A DNA stretch of 64,000 bases, from assembly GCF_000372725.1 (NCBI RefSeq), contig NW_005198965.1:684156-748155 (forward strand), read 5' to 3'. A program made the position numbers and the translations under genes. The stretch comes from Emiliania huxleyi CCMP1516 (taxonomy: Eukaryota > Haptophyta > Isochrysidales > Noelaerhabdaceae). A model generated the notes under the pieces. It saw nothing but the letters and a program-made list of their open reading frames with translations. It searched no databases and was not told the DNA's origin. Shown here piece after piece: positions 30,489 through 39,345 of this stretch (position 1 is the stretch's first letter; the number at the start of each line of letters is the position of its first letter).

Positions 30489-31965
30489 ATGCCTGGCCTC
30501 TTCGAGACCTCGAGTCGCGTCTGCGGGGTGTGCACGCGCCAGTACGCCAAGTACAAGTGCCCGCGCTGCGCTGTCGCGTACTGCTGCCTCGCCTGCTACC
30601 GCAGCCACTCTGAGGGTGCGCGCAGCACTCCCGGCGAGCATGCTGCCGCTGTCCGCTCACGCTCTGTTGGCGATAGGCTGTGCCGAGGGATTCTACGAGG
30701 AGGAGGCCACCCGCGTGCTGCGAGAGACCCGGGCCACGCCCGAGCAGCGCTCGGAGATGCTGCAGACGCTCCGCCGCTTTGAGGGCGAGTACGGCGATGG
30801 GCGGGCTCTTGGCGGTGGCGGCGGTGGCGGCATACCGGATGACGGCGAGGGGAGCGAGGATGACGGCCTCGACGCGGTTGCGAGCGGCGACGAGGAGGGC
30901 GAGCTGGACGAGCCGGCGCGGATGGCGCTGGTGCAGCTGCTTTCGGCCGCGAGCCTGCAGGGCGAGGGCGAGGGCGAGGGCGACCCCGCCGGAGGGCCGC
31001 TGCTCGACGAGGCGAGCCTGCTGAGCGAGGCGGGCCGCGCCACCTTCCGCCGGCTCGTTGCAGACGGCTCGCTCGCGGCGCGGCTGCAGGCGGCCCCGGC
31101 ATGGTGGGAGCGTGTCCCTCCGGCTGCTGTCGTCGGGTCCGTGGCGGGCGGTTGGTGCGTCGCCGCCCCGGCGCCGAGGGTGGTGGATGTGACGGACGAG
31201 GCCGCCGCCGAGGCGCCCGTGGACGCGGCCGCGGCGGGGGCGCTGGTGGAAGCTGGGGCGGGGAGCAAGGCGGAGGCGGAGGCGAGGGCAGGGGCCACGA
31301 CAGGCGCGGGGCCCGCCGCACCCTTCCTCGAGGGGGCTCCGCCGCTGCCGGCGACGATCCCGCCGCTGCGCTCGCTGACGAGCCGCGCCGTGCCCGCCGG
31401 GCTGCGCTACTCGCTGCTCGAGCAGCTCGTCGGCTACGCTTACGTCTACCGGCTGCACTGCGGCGCGCCAGAGGACGACCCGCTCTCTGCCGGCGCGGCG
31501 CTGCTCGCGCTGTGCGCCACTCTCTCGGGCAGCGTGCCGGGCGTGCACCCGACCGCCAGCGAGGCGCTGCTCCGGCTCGCCCTCTCCGCTGACGACCCCG
31601 CCGTCGCCACCTCCCCCGCCTTTGGCGCGCGTGCCGTCGCCGACGCAGAGACGCTGCTCGGAGACCCGGCGGGAGGGCGGGCGGCGATGGCGCTCGCCGG
31701 GCTGGACGAGCTGCTCCGTGCGTGCGCGTGCGCCGGCGCGGCGCTGCCCGCGGCGGAGCGGCGGTGCGCCCGCCACGCGCAGCGCAAGGCGTCCTTCCTC
31801 GCCAGCTGGTGGCGCAGCCTCGGAGAGCCCGAGCGGCGGGTGGTGTCCGAGGCGCTGCGCTTCGAGCTGCGCAAGGAGCTCGAGCGGAGGGAGGCGCTGC
31901 GCGTCGCGGCGGCGGGGCCGCAGACGGCGGCGGCCACGCTTATCCGGCCGGTGGGTGATAGTTGA
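30489..31965 (+). CDS. HIT zinc finger protein, ZNHIT2-like
   Basis: Exons 30489-30615 and 30677-31965, 471 aa. The N-terminus carries a HIT-type zinc finger: CGVC, KYKCPRC, YCCLACYRSH and, after the junction, GCAEGFYEEEATRVLRE. The GT-AG intron of 61 bp splits this finger and the join restores HSEGCAEGFY. The rest is acidic then Ala-rich, with a conserved-looking C-terminal region (LRYSLLEQLVGYAYVYRLH, SFLASWWRSLGEPERRVV). Order and length fit ZNHIT2, a co-factor linking the R2TP/HSP90 chaperone to the U5 snRNP protein PRPF8. The assignment rests on the finger plus the downstream FYxxE pattern. Confidence 0.65.
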
Positions 31966-32097
31966 TCGAGACGTGAGGCTATTATTCGCTCCGAGCATCT
32001 CCATTGCTCCAACTCTGCGGCACAACCTGTCTCGTTGTGGCTTGTGCATGCGCTAACTAGAGAGCGCCCTCCAGAGAGCGGTGGACGGCGAGGTGCT

Positions 32098-32153
32098 ATA
32101 AATAAATACATGTAAATAAAACGGACACCTCTACTATAGGAGATGGGTAAAAA
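32098..32153 (-). mobile_element. 56-bp LINE family A insertion with 14-bp target-site duplication
   Basis: GACGGCGAGGTGCT is present at 32084-32097 and again at 32154-32167, flanking a 56-bp insert that is the extreme 3' end of LINE family A: ACCCATCTCC-type sequence and a TTTATTTA tail on the minus strand. This is direct evidence for target-primed insertion with severe 5' truncation. Confidence 0.88.
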
Positions 32154-32358
32154 GACGGCGAGGTGCTGCCCAAATCCCAAATGTCAAAATTCAGCCTGGG
32201 CTGTGTGTGTGAAAGAGCTTCTACCCCTTATTCGGACACCAGCCCATGTGTGTGTGCTGCGTGTGACACATGCCCACATGCCTCTCTCGGTACTAGCTAG
32301 ACTAGAGCCGCACACTCTAGCAGCCGTCGCGCGTAACCGTAACGAGCTGTCGAGAAAG

Positions 32359-35300
32359 CTACAGCCCGTCGTCCTCCCACAGCCAAGCCGCATCATCGGT
32401 GTTGCCATCGGTGGCGCCGGCGGCCTCCAACCGTCGAACGGCCGCGGCCTGCTCCTCGGCAGCCGCGTCTGCGCCGGCGCGGGTCGACCCTGCCCCGTCC
32501 GAGGCGCAGATGCTGCTCGCAAAGACGAGCTCAAACCCGCGCGCCGAGGCGAGCCCGCGCAACACCTCGCGGAGCGCGGAGAGCGGCATGTCGCGCCGCG
32601 TCTCAATGAATAGCTGCTGGGTCTTGTCGCGCCAGCCGGTGCCTCCGCGCGCGAGCAGCCGGACGGAGGAGCGGCGTCCAAAGCCGGCAAAGGCCACTGT
32701 CAGTGGCGCCCCCTCCTCGACGCTGGCAGCCGGCGTGTACTCGAGCGAACGCACTCGCGACGTGGTGACGGCGACCACGCCGTCGCTCGCCCTCAGCATG
32801 CCAATCAGCGCGAGGACGCCAGGCAAGTACACCATCTTGTACGGCGTCCGCGAGCGGTCCGCCGGCGGGCCGGCAGCGGTGGCGGATCCCCCCTCGCGCA
32901 CCCCCTCGCGGCTGCTGCTCCCGGGGCGCCTCTCCGACACCCGCGGGCGCGGGCCCCGGCGAAGTGCGACCGCCCCCTTCGAGGCGCCTGCCCGACCGCC
33001 GCCAGAGCCGCCCACCCCGACGAGCGACTCCCACGCGGCGGCGTCGTCCTCCGACGCAATCCTTGGCACAAACGTGGGCGTCACAAGCGACGCAGCCGAC
33101 TCGGCGGCCGCGGCTGCGGCGGCCTCCTCGGCGGCAGCGGCCTCCTCCACGGCACGCCTCTCTGCCGCCAGCTGCGCCTTTCGCCGCCGCAGCATCTCGC
33201 GCGCCGTCTCGCACGCGCGCTCCGCCTCGGTGGCGCCGAACGAGCCGAGGAGCCGGCCCGGCTCCGTCGCCGAGAGCAGAAAGACGTAGAGGCTACCCGG
33301 CCGCAGCTCCGGCACCCCGAGCGAGCGAAGCAAGCCTCCTCCCGCGTCGCTGAGCACCGCCGAGCTCGGAGCGGCGGCCGCCGCGGCGCGCAGAGCCGCG
33401 ACGTAGATGGCGGCCGCCTCGCCGACCGAGACGGAGGCCAGGCTCGCGTTCGCCTCGGCGGCTAGCCCGCCCAGCCGGCTGTCCCACAGCCGCGCCGCCT
33501 GCGGCAGCGTCCCCTTCGAGTCCGCCGCGCCGCACAGGAAGAGGACGGCGCTCCTGCCCGCCGCGGCCTCGAGCAGGTCGCGCGGGGCGGCCTGCGAATC
33601 GCCGCCGCCCACGAGGCTAAGCCCGGTCAGGTCGAGGCCGGGCAGCGCGTCCCCTGCGTGCGGAGCGCCTCGCCTTCCTCCGCTCTCCTCCTCCTCCCCC
33701 GCCTCCTCCTCGCTCCCACCCACCGCTGCGGCGGCGGCCGCCTGTGCGGCGACCTCCTGAGCGGCCGCTTCCGCCGCCGCCTCAGCCTGCGCGCGTGCCG
33801 CCGCCTCCGACGCCGCCAGCGCTGCCGCCTCGCGGGCTGCTGCCGCCGCCGCGTCGGCCGCCGCCACGGCGGAAGCGGCCGCCGCCCGCTCCTCCTCTGC
33901 GCGCGCCTCGGCTGCCCGCCGCGCCGTCTCCGCCGCCTCCAGCTGCTTTCGGAGGGTCGCGTCAGCGCCAGCCGCGTCAGCGCCGGCTGCGCCCGCGCGG
34001 GGCCTCGTGTCATCGGCCGCACGCGGCCTCGAGTCTGCCGGGCCGCCCGCCTTCTTTGCCTGCTTCTTCTGCTTCGGCATCTTCTGCTTGGGCGCGGCGC
34101 GCGCCTTCGCCTCGGCGAGTGCCATTGCCGCCTTGGCGTTCGCGGCGTCGTCGGCCGCCTTCTGCGCCGCCGCCGCCGCCTCCCTCTGTTGCGCCGCCGC
34201 CGCCGCCTCCTCCCTCTGCGCCGCCGCCGCCTCGTCGGCGCGCGACGCCTCCAGCGCCGCCTTGAGCTGCTCGTTCTCCCGCTGCAGGGCCTGCAGCGCC
34301 TTGAGCTCCTCGTTCTCGCGCCGGAGCGCCTCGAGATCCGCACCCGCATCCGCCGGACCCGCCGACGGCGGCGGCGGAGCCGCGGTGGGCAGCGCGCCAA
34401 ACAGCTCCGCCGCGCGCCTCTCGCTGCGCGCCGCCTCCGCCTCGGCGGCGGTGCTTGGGGCGGGCGGTGCCGGAGCTGCCGCGTCGGTGGGTGAGGCGGA
34501 TCCCTTTGCCCGCGCCTCGACCGCGGCGGTGACCCGGTCGAGCAGCGGCGCCGGGTCGGCTGGCCCAAAGGAGGCGAGCAGCACGCCGCCGCGCGCCACG
34601 TCGAGGAGGTAGCCGCACGGGCCTCCGTTCCGGTCGACGTTGAGCTGCGAGAGCCAGGCCGAGTCCGGGTCGCTGAGAAGCGGGAAGGAGACGCCGCCCT
34701 TGCGCTCGAGCTTGCGGTAGGTTGCCGGCGCGACGCGCGAAACGGCCGCCACCGCCGCGTCGAGCCTCGCGCCGGGGAAGCGAGACGCAAACGCGACGAG
34801 GTCCGAGCGGAGGGCGTTGGACATGATGGGCTCGGACGAGGCGAGGAGGACGAGGTAGGAGCGGCCGGCGGCGAGCGCGGCGAGCGAGTCGAAGGACGTG
34901 GGGTGGCCAGCCAGCGCAGACAGCTTGGCTGGCGTGGGCAGCGGCTCACCCGAGGTGAGGAGCTCCGATGACAGCGCCCGGCCCTGCCGGCCTGTGCGCG
35001 ATCCGGCAACCATGGCGTCGAAGGCGGCGTACTCCTCCTCGAGGGATGGGCCGCTCGGCGCCGCCGGCCGCGGGTGTGCCTTGGGCGCCGACGGCCGCGC
35101 GGGCTTTGTGGACGGCTGATTCGACCGCTTGAAGGCGGCAAAGATGTCGTCCCGGGTGACGGCCGTTTTTTTTGCCGCGGGTGGGGGCTTTGGCCGCTTG
35201 GGCGGTGGCGGCGGGGCGGTCGCCTCGCTGAGCCCGCCCTCGCGTGCCGCTCGCGCCCGCTCGAGCATGGCGGCCAGCTCCGCCTGCTTCTTGTTGATCA

Positions 35301-35418
35301 TGCCGGGCGGCGGCGAGCGCGAGACCGCCGGCCTGCGAGGCAGCGCGCACGAGGGCGAGAGCGAGAGAGCTGCGCAGGAGGTGAGGGCTGCCAGCGTCAG
35401 CCACGGGCTGGGGCGCAT
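32359..35418 (-). CDS. Long protein with two peroxiredoxin-like folds lacking the catalytic Cys
   Basis: 1,019 aa, one exon; ATG at 35418 opens a leader (MRPSPWLTLAALTSCAALSL) that looks like a signal peptide, possibly part of a plastid-targeting sequence. Domain 1 (about residues 165-300) has SYLVLLASSEPIMSNALRSD, VSFPLLSDPDSAWLSQL and YLLDVARGGVLLASFG, the strand order of AhpC/TSA-type peroxiredoxins. A long Ala/Glu-rich coiled coil follows, then domain 2 (SAVLFLCGAADSKGTLP, SSAVLSDAGGGLLRSLG, YVFLLSATEPGRLLGSFG). The expected TxxC peroxidatic motif is missing in both. The C-terminal 200 residues (MVYLPGVLALIGMLRASDG, VRLLARGGTGWRDKTQQLF) form an unrecognised domain. Redox chemistry is therefore doubtful; a structural role is possible. 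Confidence 0.6.
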   Translation of the reverse strand: MRPSPWLTLAALTSCAALSLSPSCALPRRPAVSRSPPPGMINKKQAELAAMLERARAAREGGLSEATAPPPPPKRPKPPPAAKKTAVTRDDIFAAFKRSNQPSTKPARPSAPKAHPRPAAPSGPSLEEEYAAFDAMVAGSRTGRQGRALSSELLTSGEPLPTPAKLSALAGHPTSFDSLAALAAGRSYLVLLASSEPIMSNALRSDLVAFASRFPGARLDAAVAAVSRVAPATYRKLERKGGVSFPLLSDPDSAWLSQLNVDRNGGPCGYLLDVARGGVLLASFGPADPAPLLDRVTAAVEARAKGSASPTDAAAPAPPAPSTAAEAEAARSERRAAELFGALPTAAPPPPSAGPADAGADLEALRRENEELKALQALQRENEQLKAALEASRADEAAAAQREEAAAAAQQREAAAAAQKAADDAANAKAAMALAEAKARAAPKQKMPKQKKQAKKAGGPADSRPRAADDTRPRAGAAGADAAGADATLRKQLEAAETARRAAEARAEEERAAAASAVAAADAAAAAAREAAALAASEAAARAQAEAAAEAAAQEVAAQAAAAAAVGGSEEEAGEEEESGGRRGAPHAGDALPGLDLTGLSLVGGGDSQAAPRDLLEAAAGRSAVLFLCGAADSKGTLPQAARLWDSRLGGLAAEANASLASVSVGEAAAIYVAALRAAAAAAPSSAVLSDAGGGLLRSLGVPELRPGSLYVFLLSATEPGRLLGSFGATEAERACETAREMLRRRKAQLAAERRAVEEAAAAEEAAAAAAAESAASLVTPTFVPRIASEDDAAAWESLVGVGGSGGGRAGASKGAVALRRGPRPRVSERRPGSSSREGVREGGSATAAGPPADRSRTPYKMVYLPGVLALIGMLRASDGVVAVTTSRVRSLEYTPAASVEEGAPLTVAFAGFGRRSSVRLLARGGTGWRDKTQQLFIETRRDMPLSALREVLRGLASARGFELVFASSICASDGAGSTRAGADAAAEEQAAAVRRLEAAGATDGNTDDAAWLWEDDGL

Positions 35419-35667
35419 GGTAATGCTCGACGTCAAAAGTATTCGCGCTCATCCTGCCATGCACAGACACACAGCTGCTTCCCCTCCCCCCTCAAGACCT
35501 TCCCAAGGGCGAGGACACGCGCAGGCCGCACCTCTAGTGAGGCCCGCATAGTATGTGGGAGACTCATGCCGCCGCCCCTGCCACCCCTGTGATTTGGGGC
35601 TTTACACGTTTTTCTCGCCAAGTACTATCTATATTCTTTTGCTGATATTCTCCCCAGACCCTCTATA

Positions 35668-36071
35668 TTCTCGAGAATATTCTCGAATATTGAGAATATT
35701 TTTACCACGCGGCAGGTCGACGGAGGCCAAAAACCGCTCTAAAGTAGAGGTTTTGTGCTCCCAAACCGCCGAGGAACGTCCGAAACTTAAAATTTTCCGT
35801 CTGCGTCGACCCAAAACCTACTGTTGAGGTGCAAAAGAGCTGTTCCGAGAAGCTCTAGTCAAGACCGCACTTGGAGACCGTTCTAGACGCCGCGATTGTA
35901 ACGTCGAGAATATTCAAGAATATCTTGAGACTCGAGGTCAATCAAGGTCAAGGGCTGAAGAAAGCTCGTATATTCTTGAGAAAAAAGCCGGCCGGGGCAT
36001 CTAGGTTCTCGAGAATATTCTCGAATACGAAAGTGCGCGGGACCCTCTATATTCTCAAAGATATTCGAGAA
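35668..36071. promoter_or_regulatory. Cluster of heat-shock-element-like motifs
   Basis: Three stretches contain three perfect alternating 5-bp units (GAAnnTTCnnGAA): 35675-35687, 35908-35920 and 36013-36025. A two-unit site (TTCGAGAA) is at 36064-36071, and imperfect units flank the first and third. They lie 250-650 bp upstream of the minus-strand peroxiredoxin-like gene starting at 35418. This is the known consensus for heat shock factor binding, but part of the similarity is due to local duplication (CCCTCTATATTCTC occurs twice). The stretch has no supported coding sequence. Confidence 0.45.
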
Positions 36072-36104
36072 TATGGTGTCAGGGCCAACCTGTGAGCTGT
36101 GTCA

Positions 36105-36480
36105 GTGTGCCCGTGCGTGGTAGTGAGAGACTGCCGGTGAGAAGCCGGAGGAAGGTCGCTAGACTGAGATGAGACCGCCAGTGGAGTTGGGATTCCACCG
36201 TGCACCGCGCTGCGAGCCTGTCGTGTCCCTTGTCAGGAGCAGGAGAGCCCACCTGTCCCCCTGATCGTCCTTCCAAAATCCTGCTCGTGCAGGTGTGGAC
36301 CCTGTCCTCCTCCCCTACGAGTATCCCTCGTTTGGGTTGTCTTGGAGCACTTGGAGTGCAGTCAGTAACCGCACATCCAGGGCCGGGGAGCTAAGATCTG
36401 TTTTCTTTCTTTTTTTACGTCCTCCCATCCCTCCCTTGGGTTGTCTGTTTTCTTTCTTTCTTTCTTTGCTCCAAGTACTT
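36105..36480 (+). repeat. Composite dispersed repeat region
   Basis: 36105-36260 is the inverted copy of 3870-4025; 36240-36330 is the inverted copy of 2452-2530; 36331-36395 is the inverted copy of 53770-53830 (CTCCAAGTGCTCCAAG, GCTCCCCGGCCCTGGATGTG). 36420-36480 is a plus-oriented family B end (CCATCCCTCCCTTGGGTTGT then TTTCTTTCTTTC). The order suggests one longer repeat unit of which other loci keep only pieces. Confidence 0.7.
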
Positions 36481-36620
36481 GGCTTGTTGCTTTCTTTCTT
36501 TCTTTCTGCTCCAAGTACTTCGCGGCCTAAATCTGTGCAGGTTGTCGGAGAGAGAGGACACGATGCCGGAGAAGAAATCACGACTCCCACAGTGATTTGG
36601 GCTCGGCAGCTTGTCAGCCC

Positions 36621-37050
36621 TCAGCCGAAGCTGGGGCCGGTCCCGTAGCCGAGAGAGCCCGCGCCGATGAGTTCGACGCGGTCGGGGGGGCCTGCGGAGA
36701 GGCCAGCGAGGTGGCGATCGCTGTACTTCATGGCGCCCTCAAAGTGGGGCTGGCTGACAAGCCAGAGGTCGATACTCTGGACGACCCATAGGATGCCACG
36801 AATGCCTGAAGGAGGCGAGGCCAGAGGCAGGCTCCGCTGCTCTCGGGTGATCTCACTTTGGTGGCTGAAGGACCCGATGGTCCTGTCACATTCGCGTTCC
36901 GAGTCGTGGGGGTAGAAGAATTCGAGGTAGAATCGAGTCAGCACTTCCTTGTAGTACAGCGGACCGCCAGGCTCGCCGGCAGCATCCGCAGGGAGGCAGC
37001 ATATGAGGCACCAGTCTTCTGGAGAGCTCAACAGCTGCGGCCGCGATGGT
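36621..37050 (-). CDS. Hypothetical protein fragment
   Basis: A minus-strand frame that reads convincingly as protein over about 140 residues: DWCLICCLPADAAGEPGG, YYKEVLTRFYLEFFYPHDSE, GIRGILWVVQSIDLWLVS and VELIGAGSLGYGTGPSFG before the stop. The frame stays open upstream to 37421, but that part (Arg/Ser-rich) looks non-coding; an acceptor-like AG lies near 37030. Family not recognised. GC content is lower than in neighbouring genes. From 37050 to 38130 I see no other gene. Confidence 0.4.
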
Positions 37051-38130
37051 AGAGCCGGCCGCGGTTCGAGCGAGCAGCTTTTGGCTGCGGGATCGAATAT
37101 CGCGGAAGGCTCATGCCCTCGCGGAGCGACGCGGGTCGCGCGGCGCGCGTGTGCGCGAAATGCGACAACAGACGACAGATGACAGACGCCTGAGCGCTGT
37201 ACGACTGAACACGACCGTCGCCGCAATCGCCACCGCCGCCATTTTGACGAGCAGCGCGAGCGCGCTCGTCGGCGGCCAGCCGTCGCGGGCCGGGCCGAGC
37301 CCGGCCTCGACCGGCCGCGCCGCCGCAGCAGACCGGGAGGCCACGAATGGCGGCCGACCAGCTGATAAGGACCTTTGTGGTTTTCTAAAATCTCTCTCTC
37401 TCGATGCCGGCGTGAACACAACTAACTGATGGATCCGCTCTTGACAGTGGCACGCGCCGCGCAGCGGCGCGTGCCAATGTCTTTGTTTGAAGTTAAAAGT
37501 CGATGTGCGGTTGATCACTGGACACTGCACTCCAAGTGCTCCAAGTCGAATCAGAGCGCCGTCGGCGTTGTTTCCTCCCACGGACCGCTTCCGGGACGCA
37601 CGCCGGCGAAGCACTATTGACCTACTATTGAGCTGCTGTACGGCCCCGGGCCTGGCATCGCCTCCCCTCTGCGCTCTGGCTTAGCTAGACTGGGAGATAT
37701 TGTGCACATGGTCAGTTTCTACAATATACTCACTGACACTTTACCTCCTAGAGCTCGTGGTCCGCCACGGCCATCCTCGGCCTCCGGAGGGCCCGCGCGC
37801 CACAAATCGCCGACCACAGAGCACCGGGACGCGGTCGGGCGATCTGAGGCCAAACTAGGCGTATGCATTGACTATCCAGGGCTATCACCTGGACCTTCAA
37901 CAGGCGCCTGCGGGCTGCGGCGCCGTGGTCAGGAGCTGCTGTTCACACCTGCACAGGCCACAGACTTTGATACGGCACAATTCTTTCTCTGTCCCGTAAC
38001 AGTATAAATAGAGCAGACATCTCCTGGAGAGATAGGGCGACAACCCGACGGGCAGACCCCGCCCGGCTCGGAGGGCGTATATCTAGCATCTAGGCGCTGC
38101 ACGGCTCCTCAGGCTTTCTGCGTCTGGGGT

Positions 38131-38249
<119 letters not shown>

Positions 38250-38344
38250 TGAAATAAAGAAAACAGGCAACCCAAGGGAGGATGTGTGCCTCCCCACCTC
38301 GCTCGGCTCTCCTCCTTGAATCCTCCCCCTCACCCCGTTGCAGG

Positions 38345-38862
38345 ACTGGCGCCGTGGCGGGCGGGTCCGACGAGAAAGCGATGTACGGCATTCCAAGTGG
38401 CGGCATCGACGTCGCGGACCTCTTGGCTCGCCTCGGGCTCGTCGAGAAGGGCGCCGGCGGAGGCGTGCGCGCGAGGGAGGGCGCGTCCGCGGTGCAGCTC
38501 GTGAGGCGAGGCCTTGACTTGGATGTAGGCGACCTGTAGGCGACGTGGGGAAGGTGCTGCTGACCGCAGAGTTGTTGGAGAAGGAGGCGTCGATCCGGGA
38601 TGTGTGCGAGGCGGAGAGGCGCGCGGGCGCGGCAAAGATAGCGGCGGTCGAGGCCGTAGTGGCCAGGGTTGAGGGTGAGGCCGCGGGGGGCGAACGCCTC
38701 GCATTGGAGGCTCTGCGGGGCGCGGAGGCGGCGGCGAGGAGGGCGTCGGGCGACGCGCAGGCGGAGCTGGATCGCTTGAAGAGGATGCACCAGGTGCGCG
38801 ACGGAACCCCACAGGGGCACGGGAGGGAGGCTGGCAGTCGGGCCGCCAGCGCATCAGCGTGA
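38345..38862 (+). CDS. Possible gene fragment with coiled coil
   Basis: Two plus-strand frames look coding. The first (38345-38500) contains DEKAMYGIPSGGIDVADLLA and is preceded by an acceptor-like GCAG. The second (38545-38862) is a heptad-rich coiled coil: VLLTAELLEKEASIRDV, EAERRAGAAKIAAVEAVVA and AQAELDRLKRMHQ. A short intron between them (donor near 38500) would be needed. Start and end are not defined and no family is recognised; a minus-strand Ala/Ser-rich frame overlaps and is a shadow. Confidence 0.3.
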
Positions 38863-39345
38863 TTCCCAACTAGCGCCACGATCGCTGACGTGTGAGGCTC
38901 CCCTGCAGTTTCTGCACCATACGACAGTGTGGGCGCAGGTTATACCTCATGGGATAAGGGTGGTCATGACTGTGACGGCTTTATGGGTCTTTTTCCTTTT
39001 GTGCGTTTCGGTTGTTGCTGGGGGTGGGATGTCTCAGCTCCGATATGCCAGCGTGAATACCCGCGGCAGGCATATCTCCCGGACTCGGCCGGACTGGACC
39101 GGCGTATACCGGTGCACACCCTGCACGGTCACGGCGGGCACAGTAGAAACCACACCCACTGCACTCTCCAGCGCACACACAGCCGTTTACAGAACTTCCA
39201 GCGCACACACACTCTCCAGCGCACACACAGCGGGGTGCGCGGGGAGAGCCTTCCCACACCGAAAACTGGCCTTCACACCGCGCCTGAGACATCCCACTGG
39301 GTTCGCGGAGCTTTCCCTGACCTCACGCGCGAGAGGCACATCGAC

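Noticed and set aside
35145-35592. Plus-strand ORFs over the start of the peroxiredoxin-like gene
   Set aside because: High-GC shadows of the minus-strand gene with Arg/Gly-rich translations.
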